Below are positions 17,797 through 25,705 of a stretch of 64,000 nucleotides of DNA, in pieces. Location: the NCBI GenBank assembly GCA_900751885.1, contig CAADTH010000064.1, forward strand, positions 124,001 to 188,000. Reading direction: 5' to 3'. The DNA comes from Clostridia bacterium (GTDB taxonomy: Bacteria; Bacillota; Clostridia; UBA1381). Positions within the stretch are counted from its first letter, which is position 1. Each line of letters starts with the position of its first letter. The notes under the pieces were generated by a model. It was not told the origin of the DNA and did not search any database. It saw only the letters and a program-made list of their open reading frames with translations. The position numbers and the translations under genes are program-made.

Positions 17797-18969
17797 CTAC
17801 TTTCGATAGGAATTTTGATAAATTGCAATGCAGTCATCAATGCTCAATGGTTTTCTGTCACACAAAAACAGGCTTCCCATGGTGTCCTGTGCATTTTCTG
17901 CAAACAGTTCAAATTCATCTGGAACAATGCCATAGTCAGGCATAGCTAGCCTGCTGACTCCGCAGTCTTCTTGCAATTTATCCAATGTGCGGATAAAGTC
18001 CTTTGGCTCCTTTGCATCATCCATGCCCATTGCTTTTGCCATTCGGATAAATCTCTCGTCACAGACATGATGCTCAATCAAGTGGGTAAAATATGCTTTA
18101 CTGATTAAAATCAGTCCGGCACCGTGCGGAAGATTCTGATGGTACGCAGACATTGCGTGCTCCAGAGAATGCTGACTTGTCACACTTCCAACACACATCA
18201 CCATACCAGAGAGTGTATTTCCGAAGGCAACCTTTTCTCTTGCATTGATGTCACTGCCATTTTTTACGGCAAGTGGTAGATACCTTGCGATATGTTCGAT
18301 TGCGGTCAGTGCGTACATGTCACTCATTAGATTCGCATATTTAGACACATAAGCCTCCACGCTGTGAAACAGGGCGTCAAAGCCTTGATATGCGGTGTAC
18401 TCTGGCGGAACGGTTTTCATCAAATCAGGGTCGACAATAGATAAAACAGGAAAGAGTGATTCGTGGACAAATCCTGTTTTTTCATGGGTTTCTTCATTGG
18501 TGATAACCGCTCCCGCATCTGCTTCCGAGCCTGTTCCCGCTGTGGTAGTAATTGCGACAAGGGGAAGTGGCTTATGCTTGAGAGATGTCCCCTTTCCGCT
18601 TCCGGACGGAATGTAATCCCAATAATCTCCGTCGTTGGTTGCCATGACTGCAATCGCTTTTGAGGCGTCCATACAGCTTCCTCCGCCCAATGCTACGATA
18701 AAATCACAATGGTGCTCCCTTGCAAATGCACTGCCTGCCATAACAGTGGACTTTAGCGGATTCGCTTCTATCTGGTCAAACACCACGGTGTCAATGCCGG
18801 CGAGGTGGAGCTGTTCTTGTGTACGCTCAAGGTATCCGTGTTTCCGTGTGGACGTTCCGTTTGAAATGACAATCATTGCTTTTTTGCCTGGCAATGCTTG
18901 AATATTTAGATTGTTGAGCTCTCCTGCTCCAAATAAAATTTTGGTTGGCACATATAAATTGAAACTCAT
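17797..18969 (-). CDS. Iron-containing (group III) alcohol dehydrogenase
   Basis: NAD(P)-dependent dehydrogenase that interconverts aldehydes and alcohols. 390 residues with the cofactor motif ALGGGSCMDASKAIA at about 95-108, TTAGTGSEADAGAVI, and the iron ligands in DALFHSVEAYV and SLEHAMSAYHQNLPHGAGL. It follows the AdhR-type regulator with a four-base ATGA overlap and its own GGAGG site, so the two are co-transcribed. Together with the regulator this suggests detoxification of reactive aldehydes such as formaldehyde or methylglyoxal, as for AdhR-adhA of Bacillus subtilis; the substrate itself is inferred. Confidence 0.9.
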   Translation of the reverse strand: MSFNLYVPTKILFGAGELNNLNIQALPGKKAMIVISNGTSTRKHGYLERTQEQLHLAGIDTVVFDQIEANPLKSTVMAGSAFAREHHCDFIVALGGGSCMDASKAIAVMATNDGDYWDYIPSGSGKGTSLKHKPLPLVAITTTAGTGSEADAGAVITNEETHEKTGFVHESLFPVLSIVDPDLMKTVPPEYTAYQGFDALFHSVEAYVSKYANLMSDMYALTAIEHIARYLPLAVKNGSDINAREKVAFGNTLSGMVMCVGSVTSQHSLEHAMSAYHQNLPHGAGLILISKAYFTHLIEHHVCDERFIRMAKAMGMDDAKEPKDFIRTLDKLQEDCGVSRLAMPDYGIVPDEFELFAENAQDTMGSLFLCDRKPLSIDDCIAIYQNSYRK

Positions 18970-19358
18970 TTTTCATCCTCCATTCTGTTTAATTCCCGTT
19001 CTCTTTTTAGTACTGTGTTTTCATAGCTTGCAATCTTGAAGTCCAAACGCTCTAATGTTTGTTGCATTTTTTTAATCTTGTTTGCTAACTGCGCTCTCTG
19101 CTCCTTTAAGATTTCTTTTCTTGCTTCATGGGTACTGTCTCCCTGCTGGCAAAGTGCCACATACTCAATCAGCACCTCAACAGGAATACCGACTCCTCTC
19201 ATACATTTGATAAATTCGACCCAGCCGCAGGCGGACTCATCATACTCCCGAATTCCGCTTTTATTCCGTTTGACCGGCGGAATCAAACCAATCCGCTCAT
19301 AATAGCGAAGTGTATCCGGGGAAAGACCAAACTGCGTGCTTACCTGTGTGATGGTCAT
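18966..19358 (-). CDS. MerR-family regulator, AdhR/NmlR type
   Basis: 130-residue DNA-binding activator: winged helix-turn-helix at residues 1-70 (ITQVSTQFGLSPDTLRYYE, IGLIPPVKRNKSGIREYDE), then a long dimerisation coiled coil (about 75-125, EILKEQRAQLANKIKKMQQ). A single sensor-type cysteine lies at position 52 in FIKCMRG, the same position as the redox/aldehyde-reactive Cys52 of Bacillus AdhR. ATG 19358 is preceded by TAGGAGGTGATT. The promoter just upstream has the 19-base spacer and dyad of self-regulated MerR operons. Confidence 0.92.
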   Translation of the reverse strand: MTITQVSTQFGLSPDTLRYYERIGLIPPVKRNKSGIREYDESACGWVEFIKCMRGVGIPVEVLIEYVALCQQGDSTHEARKEILKEQRAQLANKIKKMQQTLERLDFKIASYENTVLKRERELNRMEDEK

Positions 19359-19377
19359 ATAATCACCTCCTACAGCC

Positions 19378-19408
19378 AGTGTAGCACTTGGAGTGAACTC
19401 CAAGTCAA
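19378..19408 (-). promoter_or_regulatory. MerR-type promoter with 19-base spacer and AdhR-like operator
   Basis: On the minus strand: TTGACT (19408-19403), 19-base spacer, TACACT (19383-19378). The spacer contains the dyad ACTTGGAGT-NN-ACTCCAAGT, bases 19386-19405, with perfect 9-base arms. The over-long spacer with a central palindrome is the hallmark of MerR activation by DNA distortion. Confidence 0.88.
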
Positions 19409-19492
19409 GAGTTTTTTTATAAAATTTAGAAAAAGCCAAATCATCTATCGTTTATTTCATAGCTTTCTTCCTTTTTTTGTGGAAAAAGAGTA

Positions 19493-19521
19493 TTGACATT
19501 AACAATCCATTGAATAATAAT
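19493..19521 (+). promoter_or_regulatory. murD promoter
   Basis: Perfect TTGACA at 19493-19498, 17-base spacer, AATAAT at 19516-19521. It diverges from the MerR promoter and probably drives murD and the M42 peptidase genes. Confidence 0.75.
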
Positions 19522-19546
19522 AGAAAGAAGGAAAAGGAGGAAGGAT

Positions 19547-20929
19547 ATGAATCAGAAATTGACGCTTTGGAAAGAGCAAATAAAAAGAAAAGAGGTGGCG
19601 GTGCTTGGAGTGGGAATCAGTCACCGTCCTTTGATTGAATATTTGGTAAAGCTCGGTGCGCATGTCACGGCATGTGATAGAAGGAAAGCGGAAGAGCTGG
19701 GTGAAATATATCAGACCTATTCTGATATGGGAGTGGCATTTCAGCTTGGCGAGAATTATTTAGACAATTTGACGCAGGAAATGATATTCAAAACACCAGG
19801 AATGCGGTTTGACCTGCCCCAGCTGATAGAAGCAAGAAAGCAGGGGACGAGCGTGGTATCGGAAATGGAGGTATTTTTTGATTTGTGTCCTGCACAGATT
19901 ATTGCGGTGACAGGCAGTGATGGAAAGACGACGACGACCACGCTGATTGCAAAAATGCTGGAAAAGCAAGGATTCAAGACATGGCTTGGAGGCAATATCG
20001 GTCATCCTCTCTTGACAGACATCGAGAAAATCAAGCCTGAGGATAAGGTAGTGGTAGAACTGAGCAGCTTCCAGCTTCATACTATGAAGTCCTCGCCGGC
20101 GGTTGCAGTCATTACAAATATCAGTCCGAATCACTTGGACATGCACAAGGACTATCAGGAATACATTGATGCAAAGAAGAATATTATGCGCTATCAAAGC
20201 AAGGATGCTCTGCTGGTTGTGAATTTTGATAATGAAGTGACACGCGAAATTGGAAAAGAGGCACAAGGGAAGGTATGCTATTTTTCAAGGAAAACGAGGA
20301 CAGACGGTGTGTACTTAGAAAATGACTGGATTATTGCACATAGAAAGCCTGTCTTAAATATTCACGACATCAAGATACCTGGAATGTACAATGTGGAAAA
20401 CTACATGGCGGCAATCGCCGCAGTGGAGGATATGGTAGATACAGAGACTGTTCAACGGGTTGCAAAGGAGTTTGGCGGTGTGGAGCATCGGATTGAGCTC
20501 GTAAGAACGCTTTCGGGCGTGCGGTATTATAACAGCTCCATCGATTCGAGCCCAAACCGCACGAAACATACACTTGGTGTTTTTTCTGATAAGGTGATTT
20601 TAATTGCAGGCGGAAAGGACAAAGGAATTCCTTATGATGAGTTAGGACCTGTGCTTGCAGAAAAGGTCAAGGTCCTTATTTTATGTGGTGCGACATCGGA
20701 TTACATTCAGGAATCGTTAAACAAAGAAATAGAACGAAGCGGAAATGGGAAGGATATCAAGGTGATTTGTGCGCAGGATTATCCGGCTGCAGTCAGACAG
20801 GCAAGGGAACATGCGAAAGCGGGAGACGTCGTAGTTCTCTCGCCGGCGAGCACCAGCTTTGATCGCTTCAAAAATTTTGAGGAGCGAGGGAATCTGTTTA
20901 AAAAGCTCGTGATGGAATTAGAAGAATAG
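19547..20929 (+). CDS. murD: UDP-N-acetylmuramoylalanine--D-glutamate ligase
   Basis: Cytosolic ATP-dependent ligase that adds D-glutamate to UDP-MurNAc-L-Ala in peptidoglycan synthesis. 460 residues with the N-terminal Rossmann domain (AVLGVGISHRPLIEYLVKLG), the central P-loop AVTGSDGKTTTTTLIAKM at about 122-139, SSFQLHTM, NISPNHLDMH, and the C-terminal GGVEHRIELV and LSPASTSFDRFKNFEERG motifs. ATG 19547 sits behind AAGGAGGAAGGAT. No other mur/fts cluster gene is adjacent; it is followed after 3 bases by aminopeptidase genes. Confidence 0.95.
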   Translation: MNQKLTLWKEQIKRKEVAVLGVGISHRPLIEYLVKLGAHVTACDRRKAEELGEIYQTYSDMGVAFQLGENYLDNLTQEMIFKTPGMRFDLPQLIEARKQGTSVVSEMEVFFDLCPAQIIAVTGSDGKTTTTTLIAKMLEKQGFKTWLGGNIGHPLLTDIEKIKPEDKVVVELSSFQLHTMKSSPAVAVITNISPNHLDMHKDYQEYIDAKKNIMRYQSKDALLVVNFDNEVTREIGKEAQGKVCYFSRKTRTDGVYLENDWIIAHRKPVLNIHDIKIPGMYNVENYMAAIAAVEDMVDTETVQRVAKEFGGVEHRIELVRTLSGVRYYNSSIDSSPNRTKHTLGVFSDKVILIAGGKDKGIPYDELGPVLAEKVKVLILCGATSDYIQESLNKEIERSGNGKDIKVICAQDYPAAVRQAREHAKAGDVVVLSPASTSFDRFKNFEERGNLFKKLVMELEE

Positions 20930-20932
20930 AAG

Positions 20933-21979
20933 GTGACAGAATTGGAAACATTGATTCGAAAACTCAGCGATATGCGCGGTGTGTCAGGGCATGAATACCG
21001 CATTTCAGACCAAATTGCGGACTTGTTCCGACAGTATGCAGATGAAGTATCCATTGATGCGCTGGGCAATATTATTGCAGTGAAAAAAGCGGCAAAGAAG
21101 CACGCCAAGAAAATCATGATCGAAGCACATATGGATGAAATTGGGCTTATGGTAAAGGAAATCGACAAACGGGGCTTTTTGACCTTTGTCAATATCGGCG
21201 GTGTCGATAACCGTATTTTGCCTGCACTTGAGGTGACTGTGCATGGAGTGCGAGACTTAAAAGGCGTGATTGGTGCGAAGCCACCACATTTGCAGGAGCC
21301 TGGTGAGGCGAAAAAAAGTACAAAGATTTCGGATATGGCGATTGATGTGGGAATGGACTATGACGAGGTGTCAAAGATTGTATCAGTTGGAGATACTGTG
21401 TCGCTTCCGCAGTCTGTTGGGAAGATGGGCACACAGCTCAGCGGAAAGTCAATGGATGACAGGGCAAGCGTGGCGGCACTTTTGACAGTACTTGAGAATC
21501 TCAAAAGAGTAAATTTGGATGTCGACGTATATGCTGTAGCGGCAGTACAGGAGGAGGTCGGATGCCGCGGGGCGAAGGTCGCCGCATATGGGATAGAGCC
21601 GGATTTGGCGGTGGCGGTGGATGTGTGCCATGGAATCACGCCGGACAATTCCCATAATGCGTTTGAGACAGGGACGGGTACGGTCATCTCAATCGGACCG
21701 AATATTCATCCAAAGCTTCACAAACGTTTGATTGATACGGCAGAGAAATACCATGTGGCGTATCATGTGGACGCGGACGGCGGAGAGACCGGCACGGACG
21801 CGTGGACAATTCAGATTGCGCGTGCAGGTGTGCCGACCGCGCTGTTGTCCATTCCGCTCAAGTATATGCACACGGCAGTGGAAACACTTTCGGTTTCTGA
21901 TGTGGAAGCGACCGCGTCGCTTTTGACCTATTTCATACAAAACCTCGAAGGGGATATGGAGGAGTGGCTGTGTTATTAA
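20933..21979 (+). CDS. M42-family metallo-aminopeptidase, first of three paralogues
   Basis: Dinuclear-metal aminopeptidase (glutamyl aminopeptidase/TET type), cytosolic, trims oligopeptides. 348 residues from GTG 20933; TTG 20942 is a possible start and lies further behind the AGAAGG site. Metal-site motifs: IEAHMDEIG, MDDRASV, VQEEVGCRGAK (catalytic Glu pair), AVDVCHG and KYMHTAVE. The inserted PDZ-like dimerisation domain is at about residues 65-165. It lies three bases after murD and overlaps the next paralogue by 16 bases. Confidence 0.9.
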   Translation: MTELETLIRKLSDMRGVSGHEYRISDQIADLFRQYADEVSIDALGNIIAVKKAAKKHAKKIMIEAHMDEIGLMVKEIDKRGFLTFVNIGGVDNRILPALEVTVHGVRDLKGVIGAKPPHLQEPGEAKKSTKISDMAIDVGMDYDEVSKIVSVGDTVSLPQSVGKMGTQLSGKSMDDRASVAALLTVLENLKRVNLDVDVYAVAAVQEEVGCRGAKVAAYGIEPDLAVAVDVCHGITPDNSHNAFETGTGTVISIGPNIHPKLHKRLIDTAEKYHVAYHVDADGGETGTDAWTIQIARAGVPTALLSIPLKYMHTAVETLSVSDVEATASLLTYFIQNLEGDMEEWLCY

Positions 21980-22986
21980 AAACATTATGTGAAGCAAACG
22001 GAATAAGCGGCAATGAGGATGAAGTGCGCAGGCTTATCCTGGAGGAGGTAAAACCGCTTGCCGATGAGATTACAGTCGATGCAATGGGGAATGTGATTGT
22101 CTATAAAAAAGGGAAACGCAGTGAGAAAAAGCTGATGCTTTCCGCTCATATGGATGAAGTCGGCTTTATCGTCAGCGGAATTACAGACAAGGGATATCTG
22201 GAATTTAAGACGGTCGGCGGCATTGATACAAGAGTCATCATTTCAAAAAAGGTGGCAGTCGGCGAAAAGAAAATTCCAGGAGTAATCGGCATGAAGGCGA
22301 TTCACCTCCAGAAAAAGGAAGAACGGGAAAGCGTCCCGGAGGTCAAGAACCTGTTCATAGACATTGGCGCAAAAAACAAAGAGGATGCAAAACGAAAGGC
22401 ATCGATTGGCGACTATGTTGCATTTGACACAGAATATGAGCATCTTGGAACGGGATGTGTCAAAGCAAAGGCGCTTGATGACAGGGTAGGCTGTATGGTT
22501 TTGCTGGAGGCGTTAAGGCATACGTGGGATTACGATTTGTATGCGTGTTTTGTCGTACAGGAGGAGGTCGGGCTTCGCGGCGCACAGATTGCGGCATACC
22601 GCATTCAGCCCGACTTGGCACTCGTTATAGAGAGTACCACCTGTTCGGATGTATACGGAAGTGAGGAAAAGGATTATTCCACATGTCTAGGAAAAGGTGT
22701 TGCAGTGTCCTTTATGGACCGGACCAGTATGGTGGATGAAGCCTACCACAAATGGCTGTATACATTGGCACAGAAAAAGGGAATACCAGTGCAGTATAAA
22801 CGTACTACCATGGGCGGCAACGATGCAGGGGCAATCCATATTGCGGCAGATGGCATCCGCACGGCCTCCCTTTCGATTCCATGCCGGTATCTGCACTCAC
22901 CGGCGAGCGTTGCATCGCTGGCAGATATTCAGGCAATACAGGATTTGACCATAGCGTTTTTACAGGAAGCAAAGGAGTTGATATAG
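21964..22986 (+). CDS. M42-family metallo-aminopeptidase, second paralogue
   Basis: 340 residues with the same motif set: LSAHMDEVG, LDDRVGC, VQEEVGLRGAQIAAY and SIPCRYLHSPAS. The motif holding a metal-ligand aspartate in the first and third copies (AVDV) reads VIEST here, so that ligand would be a glutamate, which occurs in part of the family. GTG 21964 overlaps the upstream stop; GTG 21970, five bases behind GGAGGAG, is equally possible. It shares an identical 23-base stretch around the SIPCRYLHS motif with the third paralogue, which points to recent duplication or conversion. Confidence 0.9.
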   Translation: MAVLLKTLCEANGISGNEDEVRRLILEEVKPLADEITVDAMGNVIVYKKGKRSEKKLMLSAHMDEVGFIVSGITDKGYLEFKTVGGIDTRVIISKKVAVGEKKIPGVIGMKAIHLQKKEERESVPEVKNLFIDIGAKNKEDAKRKASIGDYVAFDTEYEHLGTGCVKAKALDDRVGCMVLLEALRHTWDYDLYACFVVQEEVGLRGAQIAAYRIQPDLALVIESTTCSDVYGSEEKDYSTCLGKGVAVSFMDRTSMVDEAYHKWLYTLAQKKGIPVQYKRTTMGGNDAGAIHIAADGIRTASLSIPCRYLHSPASVASLADIQAIQDLTIAFLQEAKELI

Positions 22987-23970
22987 ATGGAATTAGAATT
23001 GTTAGAAAAATTGACGCAAGTGGGCAGTCCATCCGGCAGGGAGACAGAAATCCGAGCCTTGATTCAAAAAATGGCGGAGCCATACGCTGATGATATCAGA
23101 ACAGATACGCTCGGAAATCTCATTGTGCACAAAAAGGGAAACGGAAAAAAACTGCTGTTTGCCGCACATATGGATGAAATCGGCGTGATGGTGACCTATG
23201 TGGATGAAAAGGGATTTGCACGCTTTGCCAATATCGGCGGACTTAATACAAGAGAGCTGGTTGGAGAGAAGGTACGCTTTGCAGATGGCACGGTCGGCGT
23301 GATTGGGAGCGAGGAGGAAGCGTTTAAAAAGAATCCGGCACTTTCAAAGCTTTATATCGATACAGGTACCAAAAGCAGAGAGGAAAGTAGAATAAAGCCA
23401 GGTGACAGCGGCATTTTTATCGGCGGATTTTATGATATGGGTGACCGAATCATATCAAAGGCGCTCGACAATCGGATTGGATGCTTTGTCCTGCTCGAAA
23501 CACTCAAGCAAATCGAATCGTCACCGAATGACCTGTATTTCGTATTTACAGTTCAGGAGGAAGTGGGACTTCGCGGTGCAAAGACTGCGGCGTTTGGAAT
23601 TGAGCCGGATTTGGCTGTGGCGGTCGACGTGACGGACACAGGCGACACGCCGGAGGCAGAGCCGATGGCAGTGAGCCTTGGCGGCGGCGCGGCAATCAAG
23701 GTAAAGGACAGCTCTATTTTGTGCCATGCGAAGGTTCGCACCCTTTTGATGGAGCTTGCCAAGAAGAATGATATTTCCTATCAGCTCGAGGTTCTGACAG
23801 CAGGCGGCACGGATGCAGGGGCGATTCATCTGACCAAGTCAGGTGTACCGACAGGTAGTATTTCCATTCCATGCCGGTATCTGCACTCGGTATCGGAAAT
23901 GGTTGACAAAAAGGATGTGGCAGACTGTGTATCACTTTTGACCGCGCTTTGCCAAACAAAAGTAGACTAA
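22987..23970 (+). CDS. M42-family metallo-aminopeptidase, third paralogue
   Basis: 327 residues; motifs FAAHMDEIG, LDNRIGC, VQEEVGLRGAKTAAF, AVDVTDTGDTPE and SIPCRYLHSVSE. The ATG at 22987 follows the previous stop directly, within one transcript. Its loop after AVDV (DTGDTPEAEPMAVSLGGGAA) differs from those of the other two copies, so its peptide specificity probably differs. Members of this family often form dodecameric TET particles, sometimes from several subunit types. After the gene there is a 166-base gap with the symporter promoter. Confidence 0.9.
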   Translation: MELELLEKLTQVGSPSGRETEIRALIQKMAEPYADDIRTDTLGNLIVHKKGNGKKLLFAAHMDEIGVMVTYVDEKGFARFANIGGLNTRELVGEKVRFADGTVGVIGSEEEAFKKNPALSKLYIDTGTKSREESRIKPGDSGIFIGGFYDMGDRIISKALDNRIGCFVLLETLKQIESSPNDLYFVFTVQEEVGLRGAKTAAFGIEPDLAVAVDVTDTGDTPEAEPMAVSLGGGAAIKVKDSSILCHAKVRTLLMELAKKNDISYQLEVLTAGGTDAGAIHLTKSGVPTGSISIPCRYLHSVSEMVDKKDVADCVSLLTALCQTKVD

Positions 23971-24013
23971 ATAGAGAAAAAAACCAGAAAATTAGAAAAA
24001 ACCTCTTTCTTTT

Positions 24014-24042
24014 TTGTGAAACATGTTGTAAAATAATATATT
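24014..24042 (+). promoter_or_regulatory. Promoter of the sodium:solute symporter gene
   Basis: TTGTGA at 24014-24019, 17-base spacer, TATATT at 24037-24042. It gives a leader of about 88 bases that contains a 7-base hairpin (24059-24065 with 24080-24086). Confidence 0.6.
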
Positions 24043-24136
24043 GTAGTATGGCATAGAGAATCTGGTAGGAAAGAGTCTGCCAGATTTCTGTGAGAAAAAA
24101 TGATTTTACACTTTGTAGCATGGAAGGATGGGGAAG

Positions 24137-25654
24137 ATGGGAACAAATTTAGGACAGGTACAAACTGTCACAATCGTGTCATTGATACTCTTTTCTTTGT
24201 TGATGATTGGGATTGGCGTATATAGTCTGACACGGACAAAGACAATCGATGGATTTTTATTGGGCGGCAGAAAAATAGGCGCGTGGGTATCGGCGTTCGC
24301 ATACGGTACGTCTTATTTTTCTGCCGTTATTTTTATCGGCTATGCTGGAAAGCATGGCTGGGATATCGGATTTGCAAGTATGTGGATTGGAATTGGCAAT
24401 GCGATTTTAGGTTGCCTTCTCGCGTGGCTGCTTCTGGCAAAGCGTACGAGAACCATCACACATAAATTGAATGCAAAGACCATGCCGGAATTTTTTGCAG
24501 GGCGCTATCAAAGCAAGAGCATGAAGCTGTTTGCGGCGCTTATCATTTTTGTGTTTTTAGTGCCGTACTCCGCGGCGGTATATAAAGGACTGGGATCAAT
24601 GTTCAACACGATTTTTCCAGCAGTGCCGGTCGAGGTGTGTATGCTGATTGTAGCAGTGCTCACTGCAATTTATCTGGTACTTGGCGGATATGTGGCAACT
24701 GCGTATACAGATTTTGTTCAGGGAATCATCATGATTTTCGGTGTGACTGCGATGGTGATTGCCATTGTAAAGAATCCTGCGGTCGGAGGACTTAGCGCAG
24801 GAATTGCGAAAATTAAGGCAATCAGTCCGGATTTGGTCAGTCCATGGGGTGCTGGAAGCTGGAAATTTTTATGCGTCAATATCCTTCTGACGAGCTTTGG
24901 TACATGGGGACTTCCGCAGATGGTCAACAAATACTATGCAATCAAGGATCAAAAAAGCATCAAAACAGCAACCATCGTGTCAACGGTATTTGCGGCAATC
25001 ATCGGCTGTGGTGCCTATTTTGTCGGTTCACTTTCCAGATTGTTTTTAAACAACCAGCTCCCGGAGGGCGGATATGACGCGGTCATTCCACAGATGCTTC
25101 TGCACGCGCTGGGGGATCCGAATATTCTTACTACGATTATTTTGGCAGTCATTTTGTTGTTATTACTCTCAGCGTCGATGTCCACGCTTGCGTCGGTAGT
25201 GCTTACCAGTGCGTCGGCAATTTCCGTGGATCTTGTGCCGGAGGTAAAGAAAAACTATAAAAAAGAGCGGCAGATGCAGCTCACGCGATTGCTATGCTTT
25301 GGATTCGTCGGACTTTCATATTTATTTGCTACAATGAAGATTTCGATCATCGTGTCTATCATGTCCTTTTCATGGGGGGTGGTGTCTGGTTGCTTTATCG
25401 GACCGTATATCTGGGGCATTTACTCGAAAAAGGTCACAAAAATCGGTGCATGGTGCGGAATGCTCGGCGGATTTTTGACTGTGGCGGTTCCAACGATCGT
25501 GCTCACGATTGGGAATGGATTTTCTGCGGCGGTCAATGTTGCGCCGCAGCTTGGCGTTTGTGCAATGGCAGTATCCATTGTGATTGTGCCGGTGGTGAGT
25601 ATGTTTACCAGAAAGTTTAGCCAGCAGCATATTGAAAGTGTGTTTGTAGCATAA
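24137..25654 (+). CDS. Sodium:solute symporter family (SSS) transporter
   Basis: About 505 residues of mostly hydrophobic sequence with roughly 13 predicted membrane segments, starting at residues 11-31. SSS-family motifs seen: GIGVYSLTRTKTIDGFLLGGRKIG at the first loop, LGGYVATAYTDFVQGIIMIFG, and the TWGLPQMVNKYYAIKD segment. It would import an amino acid, osmolyte or carboxylate with Na+. ATG 24137 was chosen because AAGGA lies about eight bases upstream of it but overlaps ATG 24128. Position between aminopeptidases and an aromatic-acid operon suggests an amino acid or aromatic acid substrate, but the sequence does not settle this. Confidence 0.85.
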   Translation: MGTNLGQVQTVTIVSLILFSLLMIGIGVYSLTRTKTIDGFLLGGRKIGAWVSAFAYGTSYFSAVIFIGYAGKHGWDIGFASMWIGIGNAILGCLLAWLLLAKRTRTITHKLNAKTMPEFFAGRYQSKSMKLFAALIIFVFLVPYSAAVYKGLGSMFNTIFPAVPVEVCMLIVAVLTAIYLVLGGYVATAYTDFVQGIIMIFGVTAMVIAIVKNPAVGGLSAGIAKIKAISPDLVSPWGAGSWKFLCVNILLTSFGTWGLPQMVNKYYAIKDQKSIKTATIVSTVFAAIIGCGAYFVGSLSRLFLNNQLPEGGYDAVIPQMLLHALGDPNILTTIILAVILLLLLSASMSTLASVVLTSASAISVDLVPEVKKNYKKERQMQLTRLLCFGFVGLSYLFATMKISIIVSIMSFSWGVVSGCFIGPYIWGIYSKKVTKIGAWCGMLGGFLTVAVPTIVLTIGNGFSAAVNVAPQLGVCAMAVSIVIVPVVSMFTRKFSQQHIESVFVA

Positions 25655-25672
25655 GAATAGTTGTGATATAAT
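25644..25672 (+). promoter_or_regulatory. Promoter of the paaK-iorAB-paaK-ACT operon
   Basis: TTGTAG at 25644-25649, 17-base spacer, perfect TATAAT at 25667-25672 with a TG upstream (extended -10). It overlaps the last codons of the symporter gene and lies about 34 bases before the paaK ATG. Confidence 0.75.
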
Positions 25673-25705
25673 ATTTGATGATTACATAGGAAAAGAGGCA
25701 AAGCA

